Shown here piece after piece: positions 48,562 through 58,184 of a stretch of DNA of 64,000 nucleotides. The DNA lies in contig JHVD01000003.1 of NCBI GenBank assembly GCA_000619965.1, positions 176,000-239,999 on the forward strand. The letters are read 5' to 3'. Both the position numbers and the translations under genes were made by a program. Under the pieces are notes generated by a model that saw only the letters and a list, made by a program, of their open reading frames with translations, searched no databases and was not told the origin of the DNA. The stretch comes from Propionibacteriaceae bacterium P6A17 (lineage in GTDB: Bacteria; Actinomycetota; Actinomycetes; Propionibacteriales; Propionibacteriaceae). Numbering within the stretch: the first letter of the stretch is position 1; each line of letters starts with the position of its first letter.

Positions 48562-49752
48562 CTACCTTCCTGTAGGAGGTTCTTTGGGTGGATGGGGTGG
48601 ATCGGTGGGCTGCGGCAGGTTGCTGGCGACGGAATGCAGCCAGGTGAGGAGGCCGTCGACGTCGCCGGGCACGAGGGCGTGAGAGGTGAGGAGCGCCACG
48701 GCGTCGCCGCCGAACCAGAGGCGGTCGAAGGGCGGGGCCTCGTCGAAGCGCGCCCGCGCAGGGGGCACGAGGAGCCGGAGGGCGCCGTCGGGGTCGGGGG
48801 ATTCGATGCGCCAGGCGATGTCGAACTCATGGTCGCCCACCTCGACTCCGCCGCCGATGAGTTCCGCGATGAGCCGATCATCGGTGTGGATGGTGACCCG
48901 CGGCATGCCGAGGCCGGGGACGCGCACCCCGACGACGTTGCGGCGCGGGACGGCGCCGAAGCCGAAGACCGGCAGCTCGCCGAACTTGCCGACGAAGCCC
49001 GGCCCCTCCGCGGCGACGGGCACCTTGTATCGCAGGCGCCCGTGGATGTCGCGTGCCGTGGTGAACACCCAGCCTCGCTGCGCACACCAAGTGCGCCACG
49101 ACTCGGGCGAGGAGTCGAGGGGCGCCGTCGGGCGAATCCTGGGCGAGGGCCGGAGCGTCGCGGTGGGCCAGCCGGGCGTCGAGATGCTGGGCCGCGCGGC
49201 CGTCGGGCGGCCGGCGCCGACGGCGCGCAGCACCTCGACGGGGATCGCCTCGACGAAGGCGTGCAGGGCCGTGAGTGCCTCGTCGACGCCCTCTTGGTCG
49301 AGTCGTCGGCGAGTGCTGAGGAGGACCGCGTCGCGCTCGAACCAGAGGTACTCGAACTCCACCCGCCGAAGGGCCGGCAGCGTGTCGAGGACGAGGACGT
49401 CGCGCGCGAAGTCCTGCGACGGGGAGCTGGCCTGCCATTCGAGGTCGAAGTCCGGGCCGATGTCGACGCGGGGGCCCTCCAAGGTGGCGAGCACGGGCAC
49501 GACGGTCAGCGGCGGGAACTGCGCCCCCGGCACGCGCAGGCCGACGACGTCGAAGCCGCCCCACACGTCGGTGCCCGCGGTGGCGCGGAAGCCGAGGCAG
49601 GCGTAGTTGCCGAATCGGCCCTCGAAGCCCTGCTCGACCGCGCGTCGGACGCCGGCGCCGAGCCCGCCCCCACGGAAACTGCCGAGGATGTGGTGCCAGC
49701 CGCGACGAAACAGCCAGGCCCGCTGCCGAGCCCACGGCTCCCAGTCGTCCAC
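48562..49752 (-). CDS. Unknown protein made of two homologous repeats
   Basis: 396 residues from GTG 49752 (AAGGAG, 7 bp upstream). No family recognised and no signal peptide, so probably cytoplasmic. The sequence contains two similar halves of about 170-195 residues: each begins with W-x2-W-x3-R (WEPWARQR and WRTWCAQR), then a G-x-F-G core (GRFGNYACLGF and GKFGELPVFGF), then V-G-x-R-V-P-G (VGLRVPGAQ and VGVRVPGLG), a D-F-D/E-F-D acidic pair (DFDLEW and EFDIAW), and LWF (YLWFERDAV and RLWFGGDAV) before a helix. A Pro/Ser linker near 190-215 joins them. The malY-like gene follows 7 bp downstream. Confidence 0.7.
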   Translation of the reverse strand: MDDWEPWARQRAWLFRRGWHHILGSFRGGGLGAGVRRAVEQGFEGRFGNYACLGFRATAGTDVWGGFDVVGLRVPGAQFPPLTVVPVLATLEGPRVDIGPDFDLEWQASSPSQDFARDVLVLDTLPALRRVEFEYLWFERDAVLLSTRRRLDQEGVDEALTALHAFVEAIPVEVLRAVGAGRPTAARPSISTPGWPTATLRPSPRIRPTAPLDSSPESWRTWCAQRGWVFTTARDIHGRLRYKVPVAAEGPGFVGKFGELPVFGFGAVPRRNVVGVRVPGLGMPRVTIHTDDRLIAELIGGGVEVGDHEFDIAWRIESPDPDGALRLLVPPARARFDEAPPFDRLWFGGDAVALLTSHALVPGDVDGLLTWLHSVASNLPQPTDPPHPPKEPPTGR

Positions 49753-49859
49753 GACACGCTCCTTTCCGCATCCATCAGCCGACGCCGTCCTGTCAGTCTA
49801 GGTGTTGCGGGATCCCCTCTTCGGCGCGGGTGAGCCGGGCGTCGACGTCGCCGGCGCGT

Positions 49860-49889
49860 TTGAGTCCGCCCGCTGGTTCGACGCATAAT
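49860..49889 (+). promoter_or_regulatory. ileS: Putative promoter of the ileS leader
   Basis: TTGAGT (49860-49865) and CATAAT (49884-49889) separated by 18 bp, followed directly by the T-box leader. Confidence 0.45.
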
Positions 49890-50067
49890 GGGCGGGCACG
49901 CAAGGCAGTGATGGGGCCATCACCCCGGAGCCGCCGGAAGAACGGCCACGCGCTCAGTAGAACCGGCAGCGGCAGCAAACAAGCGGGGCGCGCAGGCGCC
50001 CAAGAAGGGTGGTACCGCGGGCCCAGCTCGTCCCTTCGTCCCAGCCAGCCAGCGACGAAGGACCCCC
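49890..50067 (+). ncRNA. ileS: T-box leader of ileS (translational type)
   Basis: The conserved T-box sequence AGGGTGGTACCGCG is at 50006-50019. Upstream, GATGGGGCC-ATC-ACCCC (49910-49925) places an ATC isoleucine specifier (49919-49921) in a short hairpin loop, like the ultrashort Stem I of actinobacterial ileS T-boxes. Downstream, GTCCCTTCGTC (50030-50040) pairs with GACGAAGGAC (50054-50063), which contains the ribosome site GAAGGA 5 bp before the ATG. Uncharged tRNA-Ile binding should disrupt this hairpin and turn translation on. There is no T-tract, so control is translational rather than terminator-based. Confidence 0.9.
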
Positions 50068-53000
50068 ATGACCTACCGCGCAGTCGACACCCAGGTGGAC
50101 TTCCCCGCGCTCGAGCACGAGGTGCTCAAGCTGTGGGAGGAACAGGGCACGTTCGAGCGTTCCATCGAGCGCACCAAGGACGCGCCGACGTGGACGTTCT
50201 ACGAGGGCCCGCCCACCGCCAATGGCATGCCCGGCACGCACCACATCGAGGCGCGCGTGTTCAAGGACCTCTTCCCGCGCTACAAGACGATGCGTGGGAT
50301 GCGCGTCGACCGCAAGGCCGGCTGGGACTGCCACGGCCTGCCCGTCGAGCTCGCCGTCGAGAAGGAGCTCGGTTTCTCCGGCAAGGAGGACATCGAGAAG
50401 TACGGCATCGAGGCGTTCAACGCGAAGTGCCGCGAATCGGTGCTGCGCCACGTCGACGCGTTCACCGAGCTCACCCGTCGCATGGGCTACTGGGTCAACC
50501 TCGACGACGCCTACGTGACGATGTCGACGCCCTACGTCGAGTCGGTGTGGTGGGCGCTCAAGCAGATCTTCGACCAAGGGCTCCTGGAGGAGGACTACCG
50601 CGTCGCGCCGTACTGCCCGCGCTGCGGGACGGCGCTGTCGGACCACGAGCTCGCGCAGGGCTACCAGGACGTCACCGACCCGTCGATCACCGTCCGCTTC
50701 CCGCTCACCTCCGGGCCGCTCGCAGGCAGCGCCGACCTGCTGGTGTGGACGACGACGCCGTGGACGCTGCTCAGCAACACCGCGGTGGCGGTCCACCCCG
50801 AGGTGACGTACGTCGTCGCGCGCCCCGTCGCCGACGGTGGGGCCGCCGGCCAGCGCGCGGTCGTCGTCGCCGATCCGCTCTTCGACAAGGTGCTCGGCGA
50901 GGGTTGGGAGCGCACGGGGCAGCAGTTCGTCGGGGCGGAGATGGAGCGTTGGGGCTACCAGCGTCCGCTCACGCAGGTGGAGTTCCCTGCGCCGGCGCAC
51001 TTCGTCGTGCTCGCCGACTACGTCACCACCGAGGACGGCACCGGCCTCGTCCACCAGGCGCCCGCCTTCGGCGCCGACGACATGGCGGTCTGCCGCAGCT
51101 ACGGGCTGCCGTTCGTCAACCCGATCGACGCGCACGGCACGTTCCTGCCGGAGGTGGGCCTCGTCGGCGGCAAGTTCTTCAAGGACGCCGACGCCACCGT
51201 CGTCGCCGATCTCGAGCAGCGCGGCCTGATGTTCCGTGTGCAGATGTACGACCACTCCTACCCGCACTGCTGGCGGTGCCACACGCCGCTCATCTACTAC
51301 GCGATGCCGTCGTGGTACATCCGCACCACCCAGCGCAAAGAGCGTCTCGTCGAGGAGAACGAGGCGACGACGTGGTACCCCGACAACGTCAAGCACGGCC
51401 GCTACGGCGACTGGCTCGACAACAACATCGACTGGGCCCTCTCGCGGACCCGCTACTGGGGTACGCCGCTGCCGATCTGGCGCAACCTCGACGACCCCGC
51501 GGACCTGATCTGCATCGGTTCGCTCGCGGAGCTGGGCGAGCTGGCCGGGCGCGACCTGTCGGAGTTGGACCCGCATCGTCCGTTCATCGACGACGTCGAG
51601 ATCGTGCGGGACGGCAAGACGTACCGTCGTGTGCCCGAGGTGATCGACGCGTGGTTCGACTCGGGCTCGATGCCGTTCGCGCAGTGGGGCTACCCGCACC
51701 AGCCGGGCTCGCAGGAGAAGCTCGAGGCCAACTACCCGGCAGACTTCATCTGCGAGGCGATCGACCAGACCCGCGGCTGGTTCTACTCGCTGATGGCCGT
51801 CGGCACGCTGGTGTTCGACAAGTCCTCGTACAAGAACGTCGTCTGCCTCGGCCACATCCTCGCCGACGACGGCCGCAAGATGAGCAAGCACCTCGGCAAC
51901 ATCCTCGAGCCGATTCCGCTGATGGACCGGCACGGCGCCGACGCGGTGCGCTGGTTCATGGCGTGCTCCGGCTCGCCGTGGATGGCCCGGCGCGTCGGTG
52001 ACCAGACCATCGGAGAGACCGTCCGCAAGGTGCTCATCACCTACTGGAACACGGTGAGCTTCCAGTCGCTGTACGCGCGCACCAACGGGTGGTCGCCCGT
52101 CGGGGAGGCTCCCGCCGTCGAGACGCGGCACGTGCTCGACCGCTGGCTGCTGTCGGCGGCGAACGCCCTTGTCCGCGACGTGACGGCCGCGCTCGACGAC
52201 TTCGACACCCAGCGCACCGGCACGCTCATCGCGGGCTTCGTGGACCTGCTGTCCAACTGGTACGTGCGCCGCTCGCGCCGCCGCTTCTGGACCGGCGACG
52301 AGGGCGCGCTGTGGACCCTGCACGAGGTGTTGTCGATCGTGACGCGGCTCATGGCGCCGATCACGCCGTTCGTGACGGAGCGGGTGTGGCAGGACCTGTT
52401 CGTCGCCACCGACCCCGAGGGCCCGGCGTCCGTGCACCTGGCCGAGTGGCCGACGGTGGACGAGTCCCTGCTCGTGCCCGGGCTCGACGAGGCGATGGAG
52501 TTCACGCGCCGCGCAGTCGAGCTGGGCCGCGCCGCCCGCGCCGAGTCGAAGGTGAAGGTCCGGCAGGCGCTCAAGCGGATGCTGGTGCCGTCGACGATCC
52601 ACGAGCGGCTCACCCCGGAGCTGATCGAGGAGATCAAGGCCGAGCTGAACGTCGCCTCCGTCGAGACTTTCGCGTCCGCCGGGGACATCGTCGACGTGTT
52701 CGCGAAGGGCAACTTCCGCAACCTCGGCAAGCGGTTCGCGAAGCGGACGCCGCTCATCGCGAACGCGATCGCGGCCGCGGATGCGTCCTTGCTGGCCGCG
52801 GCGCTGCGCGCCGAGGGGAAGGCGACGGTGGCCGTCGACGGCGAGGACGTGGAGGTGACCCCCGACGACGTGCTGCTGACCGAGCGGCCGCGCGAGGGTT
52901 GGTCGGTGGTCAACGAGCAGGGCGAGACCGTCGCGCTCGACCTCGAGCTGACACCCGAGCTCGTGAAGGCCGGCCAGGTGCGCGAGGTGACCCGCTTCGT

Positions 53001-53214
53001 GCAGGAGGCGCGCAAGCGCTCCGGCCTGGAGGTCTCCGACCGGATCACCCTCCAGCTCGCCGTGGCGGACGACCTCGTCGACGCCGTCGACGAGCACCTC
53101 CAGCAGATCGCCGACGAGGTGCTCGCGACGTCGATCGAGCGCGTGGCCGAACTCCCCGACGCGGAGCACGTCGACGACGAGCTCGGCGTGGCTGCTGTGC
53201 TGCGGAAGGCCTGA
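50068..53214 (+). CDS. ileS: Isoleucyl-tRNA synthetase
   Basis: Class I synthetase, 1,048 residues, the long actinobacterial/eukaryote-like form. The HIGH-type motif is GTHH at about residue 56-59 (following PPTANGMP), the KMSKS-type motif is KMSKH at residues 604-608. An editing CP1 domain lies between (about 190-380) with VWTTTPWTL and the LVHQAPAFG segment. The C-terminal anticodon-binding and tail domains are complete. KMSKH and the long form are shared with type 2 IleRS, the class linked to lower mupirocin sensitivity in other bacteria; that link is untested here. Expressed behind a T-box leader. Confidence 0.97.
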   Translation: MTYRAVDTQVDFPALEHEVLKLWEEQGTFERSIERTKDAPTWTFYEGPPTANGMPGTHHIEARVFKDLFPRYKTMRGMRVDRKAGWDCHGLPVELAVEKELGFSGKEDIEKYGIEAFNAKCRESVLRHVDAFTELTRRMGYWVNLDDAYVTMSTPYVESVWWALKQIFDQGLLEEDYRVAPYCPRCGTALSDHELAQGYQDVTDPSITVRFPLTSGPLAGSADLLVWTTTPWTLLSNTAVAVHPEVTYVVARPVADGGAAGQRAVVVADPLFDKVLGEGWERTGQQFVGAEMERWGYQRPLTQVEFPAPAHFVVLADYVTTEDGTGLVHQAPAFGADDMAVCRSYGLPFVNPIDAHGTFLPEVGLVGGKFFKDADATVVADLEQRGLMFRVQMYDHSYPHCWRCHTPLIYYAMPSWYIRTTQRKERLVEENEATTWYPDNVKHGRYGDWLDNNIDWALSRTRYWGTPLPIWRNLDDPADLICIGSLAELGELAGRDLSELDPHRPFIDDVEIVRDGKTYRRVPEVIDAWFDSGSMPFAQWGYPHQPGSQEKLEANYPADFICEAIDQTRGWFYSLMAVGTLVFDKSSYKNVVCLGHILADDGRKMSKHLGNILEPIPLMDRHGADAVRWFMACSGSPWMARRVGDQTIGETVRKVLITYWNTVSFQSLYARTNGWSPVGEAPAVETRHVLDRWLLSAANALVRDVTAALDDFDTQRTGTLIAGFVDLLSNWYVRRSRRRFWTGDEGALWTLHEVLSIVTRLMAPITPFVTERVWQDLFVATDPEGPASVHLAEWPTVDESLLVPGLDEAMEFTRRAVELGRAARAESKVKVRQALKRMLVPSTIHERLTPELIEEIKAELNVASVETFASAGDIVDVFAKGNFRNLGKRFAKRTPLIANAIAAADASLLAAALRAEGKATVAVDGEDVEVTPDDVLLTERPREGWSVVNEQGETVALDLELTPELVKAGQVREVTRFVQEARKRSGLEVSDRITLQLAVADDLVDAVDEHLQQIADEVLATSIERVAELPDAEHVDDELGVAAVLRKA

Positions 53215-53245
53215 CGAGGCGCCCCCAGACGCTGCACTCGGAGAC

Positions 53246-53276
53246 GCGAGGGCACCCTGTGCAGGGGTGCCCTCGC
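53246..53276 (+). terminator. Hairpin terminator after ileS
   Basis: Perfect 12-bp inverted repeat (GCGAGGGCACCC, 53246-53257, with 53265-53276) and a 7-bp loop, 31 bp after the ileS stop. Confidence 0.75.
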
Positions 53277-53307
53277 ACGTGTTTCCGGGCCTCGTCCAGC
53301 ACGACGG

Positions 53308-53347
53308 CACGGGGCGGGACCCGGCACTGGCCGAGCCCCGCCCCGTG
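53308..53347 (-). terminator. Hairpin terminator after the ABC transporter operon
   Basis: Perfect 11-bp inverted repeat CACGGGGCGGG (53308-53318) with 53337-53347, 18-bp loop, just after the last permease stop (minus strand). It could also stop read-through from ileS. Confidence 0.6.
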
Positions 53348-53364
53348 GTGGGAGGTGCGGATGG

Positions 53365-54390
53365 TCACTCCCGTTGGCGCGCCATCACCGCCCGCTGCAG
53401 GAGGACGAACAGCAGCAGGATGGCCCCCGTGATGATGGTCGTGGTCTCGGGTGGGATGCCACCGTCACGAGTGATGAGCACGTTCATCAGCCCCAGCACG
53501 AGGGCACCCACGACGGAGCCCAGCACGTACCCGACGCCGCCGGTGAGCAGGGTGCCACCGATGACGGTGGCGGCGATCGCGTCGAGCTCCCACCCGATGC
53601 CCGTGATGTTCTGCGCGATCCCGAGCCGGGCGGTGTAGACCACGGCGGCGAGCCCTGCGAGGAGGCCGCTGACGACGTACACCGTCATCTTGGTGCGGTG
53701 CACCGGGAGCCCCATGAGTTGCGCCGAGGGCTCCGAACCGCCGATGGCGTAGACGGTGCGCCCCATCCGGGTGCGGTGCAGGACGAACACCGCGACGCCC
53801 ACCACCAGCAGCGCGATGATGACGCCCGGGGTGATCACGAGGTCATTGACCTTCGGGCCGTCGACCAGCTTGATCGGGGTCGCCAGCAGGCGCAGGGCGG
53901 AGTCGTCGGGCAGCCGCTCGGGGACGGTGCTCAGGATCGAGGCGAGGCCACGGGCCAGGAACATCATGGCGAGGGTCGCGATGAAGGGCTGGACGTCGAA
54001 GTACTGGATGAGCGCGCCGGACATCAGCCCGAAGAGTCCACCGATCAGGATCATCGTGACGATGACCAGCCACGCATTCCAGCCCGCATTGATCAACAGC
54101 ACTCCGCTCACCGACGACAGCGCGATCACGGCACCGACGGAGAGGTCGATGCCACCGGTGAGGATCACGAAGGTGAGCGCGACGGCGAGGATGATGAGGT
54201 GGGAGTTGTTGATCAACAGGTTCGAGATGGAGTTCATCTGGAGGATGCGTCCGTAGACGGCCTCGCCGTAGATGATCATGCCGACGAAGATCACCACCGC
54301 CGCCAGCGTGGGCAGGTGCTCGAGGCGGACCTTCGGGAGCCGCGCCGCGCGTCGCCTCGTCGCGGGTGTGGCTTGTCCTGTCGCGGTCAT
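53365..54390 (-). CDS. Sugar ABC transporter permease (YjfF-like)
   Basis: 341 residues from ATG 54390, which overlaps the preceding permease stop by 4 bp (ATGA). About ten hydrophobic helices in the BPD_transp_2 (RbsC/YjfF) fold; the characteristic LTGGIDLSVGAVIALSS region (noted as GGIDLSVGA) marks the Ribose/Galactose permease family, and the cytoplasmic loop with the ATPase-contact segment is conserved. It forms a heterodimeric membrane channel with the upstream permease. Confidence 0.92.
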   Translation of the reverse strand: MTATGQATPATRRRAARLPKVRLEHLPTLAAVVIFVGMIIYGEAVYGRILQMNSISNLLINNSHLIILAVALTFVILTGGIDLSVGAVIALSSVSGVLLINAGWNAWLVIVTMILIGGLFGLMSGALIQYFDVQPFIATLAMMFLARGLASILSTVPERLPDDSALRLLATPIKLVDGPKVNDLVITPGVIIALLVVGVAVFVLHRTRMGRTVYAIGGSEPSAQLMGLPVHRTKMTVYVVSGLLAGLAAVVYTARLGIAQNITGIGWELDAIAATVIGGTLLTGGVGYVLGSVVGALVLGLMNVLITRDGGIPPETTTIITGAILLLFVLLQRAVMARQRE

Positions 54391-55457
54391 GCGACGACCT
54401 CCTTCTCCTTCTGCGGGGCCGCGACGGCGGACTTGCGTCGCAGGAACGCCTCCCGGACCCTCTTGGATTGCAACAGGCACAGGACGACGATCACGATCGC
54501 CTTGAAGGCCGGCGTCGCCGACGACGAGATGCCGAGGAACACCACCGTCTTGTCCAAGGTGGCGATGAGCAGCGCACCGATCGTCGCACCGGCGATGTTG
54601 AACTTTCCGCCCGCCAACGACGTGCCGCCGATGACGACGGCGAGGATCGCGTCCATCTCCATCTGGTCTCCGGTCTTGGACACGTCGACGGTCATGACGC
54701 TCGCGGTGGCGAACACGCCGGCGATGCCCGCCATGATGCCGCTGATGGAGTAGACGGCCATGAGCAGCCCTCGACGGTTCACGCCGGCCAGCCGGGCCGC
54801 CGTCGGGTCCATGCCGATGGCCTCGATCATCAGGCCGAGCGCGCTGCGCCGGACCAGGACCGCGACGAGGACCACCACGAGCAGCGCCAGCAGGAACACC
54901 ACGGGAAGCCCGAAAACGTAGCCGTTGGCGATCCATCGGAATGCACCATTGCTGGCGGCGGTGTTCTGGCCGCCGGTGACCACCTTTGCCACGCCGCGCC
55001 CGGCCATCATCATCACCAACGTGCTGATGAACGGCTGGAGGCCCACGACGGACACGAGGAAGCCGTTGAACAATCCCAGCAGCAGACTCAGCCCGAGCGC
55101 CAGGCCCAGCGCCAGCAGCGCGGAGCCCACAGTGTCGGGCGCGGTCGAGAGGAACTCCATCGACACCGCACCGGCGACCACCATGACCGAACCCACCGAC
55201 AGGTCGATGCCGCTGGTGGCGATCACCAGGCACATGCCGACCGCGATCATCATCACGGGAGCGGCGGCACGCAGGATGTCGATGACGTTGCCGACCAGGG
55301 CCCCGTTGGCGGAGTTGTATCCGATCGACAGGTATCCCGGGTCCTTGATCAGGTTGACGACGAGCAGCAGGACGATCGCCAGAATGCCGCCGAAATACTG
55401 GCTCCTGAGAATGGAGGAGCGACGCTCGCCCGCCTTGGGGGCGCTCTCCGTGGTCAT
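54387..55457 (-). CDS. Sugar ABC transporter permease (YtfT-like)
   Basis: 356 residues from ATG 55457, overlapping the ATPase stop by 4 bp. BPD_transp_2 family with the signature ATSGIDLSVGSVMVVAG (noted as SGIDLSVGS) and about ten membrane helices. With the other permease and the ATPase/SBP genes it matches the YtfQ-YtfR-YtfT-YjfF galactofuranose transporter arrangement, though the sugar for this operon is unconfirmed. Confidence 0.92.
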   Translation of the reverse strand: MTTESAPKAGERRSSILRSQYFGGILAIVLLLVVNLIKDPGYLSIGYNSANGALVGNVIDILRAAAPVMMIAVGMCLVIATSGIDLSVGSVMVVAGAVSMEFLSTAPDTVGSALLALGLALGLSLLLGLFNGFLVSVVGLQPFISTLVMMMAGRGVAKVVTGGQNTAASNGAFRWIANGYVFGLPVVFLLALLVVVLVAVLVRRSALGLMIEAIGMDPTAARLAGVNRRGLLMAVYSISGIMAGIAGVFATASVMTVDVSKTGDQMEMDAILAVVIGGTSLAGGKFNIAGATIGALLIATLDKTVVFLGISSSATPAFKAIVIVVLCLLQSKRVREAFLRRKSAVAAPQKEKEVVA

Positions 55458-57007
55458 GAGGGGATCCTTTCAGTCCGGTCGGCGTCGGCCCCGTCGTTGG
55501 CGATGACACTCACGATCGACTCTGCGGTGAGCGAGCCGTCGTTGTCGAGTTCCGCGATCAGGCGATGGTCCTTGAGCACGAGGATACGGTCACACAGCCG
55601 GACCACCTCCTCGAGCTCCGACGAGATGAAGACGATCGCCACGCCCTCGCTGGCCAGTTGCAGCACCTGCTGCTGGATCTCGGCCTTGGCGCCGATGTCG
55701 ATGCCGCGGGTGGGCTCGTCGAGAATCAGCACGTCGGGCTTCGTCGCGAGCCAGCGTCCCAGCAGCGCCTTCTGCTGGTTGCCGCCGGAGAGATTGCGGA
55801 TGGGCCGCGAGGGGTCCGCAGGGCGGACGTTGAGCTCCCGCACGTATTTGTCGACGAGTCCATCCGCCTCCTTGCGCGGCACGGGTCGCGCCCAGCCGCG
55901 GGTGCTCTGCAGGCCCAGCAGGATGTTCTCCCGCACCGACAGGTCGCGGATGATGCCCTCGTCGCGACGGTTCTCACTGGACAGCGCGATGCGGCGTTTG
56001 AGGCCGTCCGCCGGGGTCTTGATGCTCACGCGGGCTCCCTGCACGGTGACCTCACCGGTGTCCGGCTTGTCCGCGCCGGAGATCAGCCGCGCGAGTTCCG
56101 TGCGGCCGGAGCCCAGCAGCCCGGCAAGGCCCAACACCTCACCACGCCGGAGTTCGACGTCGACCGGCTCGATCGCGCCCTTGCGGCCCAGCCCGGAGGC
56201 CGAGTAGACCACCTCGCCGACGACGTGATCGCGGCGGGACTCGTCGCCTGCGGGCGACTGCACCAAGGACAGCTCCTTGCCGATCATCTCGGCGATCAGT
56301 TCGTGCCTCGGCAGATCTCGCGTGAGGTGTTCCCCGATGAATTGCCCGTTGCGGAGCACGGTCATGCGGTCGCTGATGGCGTAGACCTGATCCAGGAAGT
56401 GGGAAACGAACAGGATGGCTACGCCCTCCGAGCGGAGCTGGCGGATGACCGTGAACAACTGCTCGACCTCGACGTTGTCGAGGCTCGAGGTCGGCTCGTC
56501 GAGGATCAGCACCCGGGAATTGGTCACCATGGACCGGCTGATCGCCACGAGCTGCTGCACGGCGAGCGACAGCTCCCCGAGCGGACGCCGCGGGTCGACG
56601 TCATGCAGCCCCAGGCGGGCCAGGACCTCGGCCGCGCGTTCATGGGTGCGCTTCCAGTCGATGCCGAAGCGTCCCCGAGTCTCGTTGCCGAGCATCACGT
56701 TCTCACCGACGGTGAGATTGGTGCACAGGTTGACCTCCTGGTACACCGTCGAAATCCCGGCCTGCTGCGCATCGGCGGTGCCGTTGATGACGAGCGGGGC
56801 CCCGTCGAACAGGATGGAGCCCTGGTCGGGGGTGTAGACGCCCGTGAGCACCTTGATGAGGGTCGACTTGCCGGCGCCGTTCTCTCCCATGAGGGTGTGC
56901 ACCTCGCCGGGAAGGAGTCGGAAGTCGACGCCGTCGAGGGCCTTCACTCCGGGGAAAGAAATCGAGATGTCGCGCATCTCGATGATGGGCGATGTCGCTG
57001 CGTTCAC
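55454..57007 (-). CDS. Sugar ABC transporter ATPase (YtfR-like, two domains), copy 1
   Basis: 517 residues from GTG 57007 behind AAGGAGGAG. Two ATP-binding domains: Walker A GENGAGKST (about residue 41), signature LSLAVQQLVAI in the first, and LSGGNQQKALL in the second; Walker B LILDEPT in both. The second domain has a degenerate Walker A, as in RbsA/MglA/YtfR-type sugar ATPases. Coupled by overlaps to the permeases downstream and 82 bp after the substrate-binding protein gene. Confidence 0.94.
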   Translation of the reverse strand: MNAATSPIIEMRDISISFPGVKALDGVDFRLLPGEVHTLMGENGAGKSTLIKVLTGVYTPDQGSILFDGAPLVINGTADAQQAGISTVYQEVNLCTNLTVGENVMLGNETRGRFGIDWKRTHERAAEVLARLGLHDVDPRRPLGELSLAVQQLVAISRSMVTNSRVLILDEPTSSLDNVEVEQLFTVIRQLRSEGVAILFVSHFLDQVYAISDRMTVLRNGQFIGEHLTRDLPRHELIAEMIGKELSLVQSPAGDESRRDHVVGEVVYSASGLGRKGAIEPVDVELRRGEVLGLAGLLGSGRTELARLISGADKPDTGEVTVQGARVSIKTPADGLKRRIALSSENRRDEGIIRDLSVRENILLGLQSTRGWARPVPRKEADGLVDKYVRELNVRPADPSRPIRNLSGGNQQKALLGRWLATKPDVLILDEPTRGIDIGAKAEIQQQVLQLASEGVAIVFISSELEEVVRLCDRILVLKDHRLIAELDNDGSLTAESIVSVIANDGADADRTERIPS

Positions 57008-57089
57008 CGCGCTCCTCCTTGTTCCATGATCCGTCGGCGGGAGCCGGGGTGGGCGCCGACATGGCTGCCCACCCCGCCCCGCCGCTGCC

Positions 57090-58091
57090 TCAGAACTGTC
57101 GCTCGGGGAGCGCCTCTGCGGCCGCCTCGGGCGAGTCGAAGGTCTTGCTCTCGACGATGATGTACGAGTCGACGGACTCGCCCTTCAGCGTCTTCTCGAC
57201 CACCTCGAGCGCGGTCTCACCGAACAGCGGGTTGTACTCCGCGACGAAGCTCAGCTTCGCGTCGGCCAGCGCCTGGAGGGCGTTCTTGGTGCCGTCGATC
57301 GTCGCGATCTTCACGTCCTCGCCGGGGGTGAGGCCGGCCTCCTCCACGGCCTGGACGGCGCCGAGGCCCATCTCGTCGTTCTGCGCGAAAACGAGCTGGA
57401 CGTCGTTGTTGTTCGACTTCAGGACCGTCTCGAAGACGCTCTTGGCCTCCTCTGTGGACCAGTTGGCCGTCTGCGCACCCACCTTGACGAACTCGGGATG
57501 GCTGGACATCACCTCATCCCAGCCCTGGTTGCGCTCGTTGACCACCGACACGCCCGCCGGGCCCTCGAGCGTGAAGTACTTGCCTCCCTCGGGAAGGGCC
57601 GTCAGCGCCCACTCGGCCACCGACTTGGACACCTGCTTGTTGTCCGGGGCGATACGAGTGACGTAGAGGTCGGTGTTGTCGGGCTCGATGCCGCGGTCGA
57701 TCAGGATGACCGGAATCTCCGCCTCTTGCGCGCGCTGGAGGCTGGCCTCCCAGCCCGAGCCCTCGGTGGCCGAGAGCAGGATGATGTCCACACCCTCGTC
57801 GACGAAGGACGTGAACGAGTCGATCTGGGACTTCTGGTCGAGCTTCGCCGCGGGAGCGTACTTCAGCTCATAGCCCTTTTCCTTCGTGAACGTGTCCTGA
57901 ATGTTCTGCTCGTTGGCCTTGCGCCATCCGCCCTCGGGCCCCACCGCGACGAAGCCAATCGTGGTGAGCTCGCTACTGCTGGCGCCCGACCCGCCGTCGG
58001 CCTCGTCGCCGCCCCCGCCACAGGCAGCGAGCCCGAGGGCCATCGCGCCTGCCACCAGCAGGGTCATCGGGGTCTTCACAAACCGCTTCAT
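57090..58091 (-). CDS. Sugar ABC transporter substrate-binding lipoprotein (YtfQ-like)
   Basis: 333 residues from ATG 58091. Lipoprotein signal with lipobox LAAC (Cys24), a Gly/Ser linker, then the periplasmic-binding-protein type 1 fold. The segments TIGFVAVGPEGGWRKANEQN (noted as PEGGWRKAN) and ILIDRGIEPDN resemble YtfQ, the galactofuranose-binding protein, in which the same regions contact sugar. First gene after a likely LacI-family operator at 58185-58212, before the ATPase and permeases. Confidence 0.92.
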   Translation of the reverse strand: MKRFVKTPMTLLVAGAMALGLAACGGGGDEADGGSGASSSELTTIGFVAVGPEGGWRKANEQNIQDTFTKEKGYELKYAPAAKLDQKSQIDSFTSFVDEGVDIILLSATEGSGWEASLQRAQEAEIPVILIDRGIEPDNTDLYVTRIAPDNKQVSKSVAEWALTALPEGGKYFTLEGPAGVSVVNERNQGWDEVMSSHPEFVKVGAQTANWSTEEAKSVFETVLKSNNNDVQLVFAQNDEMGLGAVQAVEEAGLTPGEDVKIATIDGTKNALQALADAKLSFVAEYNPLFGETALEVVEKTLKGESVDSYIIVESKTFDSPEAAAEALPERQF

Positions 58092-58184
58092 GTTGATGCT
58101 CTCCTCCTCGAGAACCGCCTGGCTATCCACCGTGGATGTCCAGCTCGCTTGTTCCGCCGCGCCAGGTAAGCGCGACATCAGTGA

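Noticed and set aside
49954..53310. 1,118-codon frame on the minus strand
   Set aside because: Mirror of ileS, which is unambiguous. The frame has no domain and arises from codon bias.
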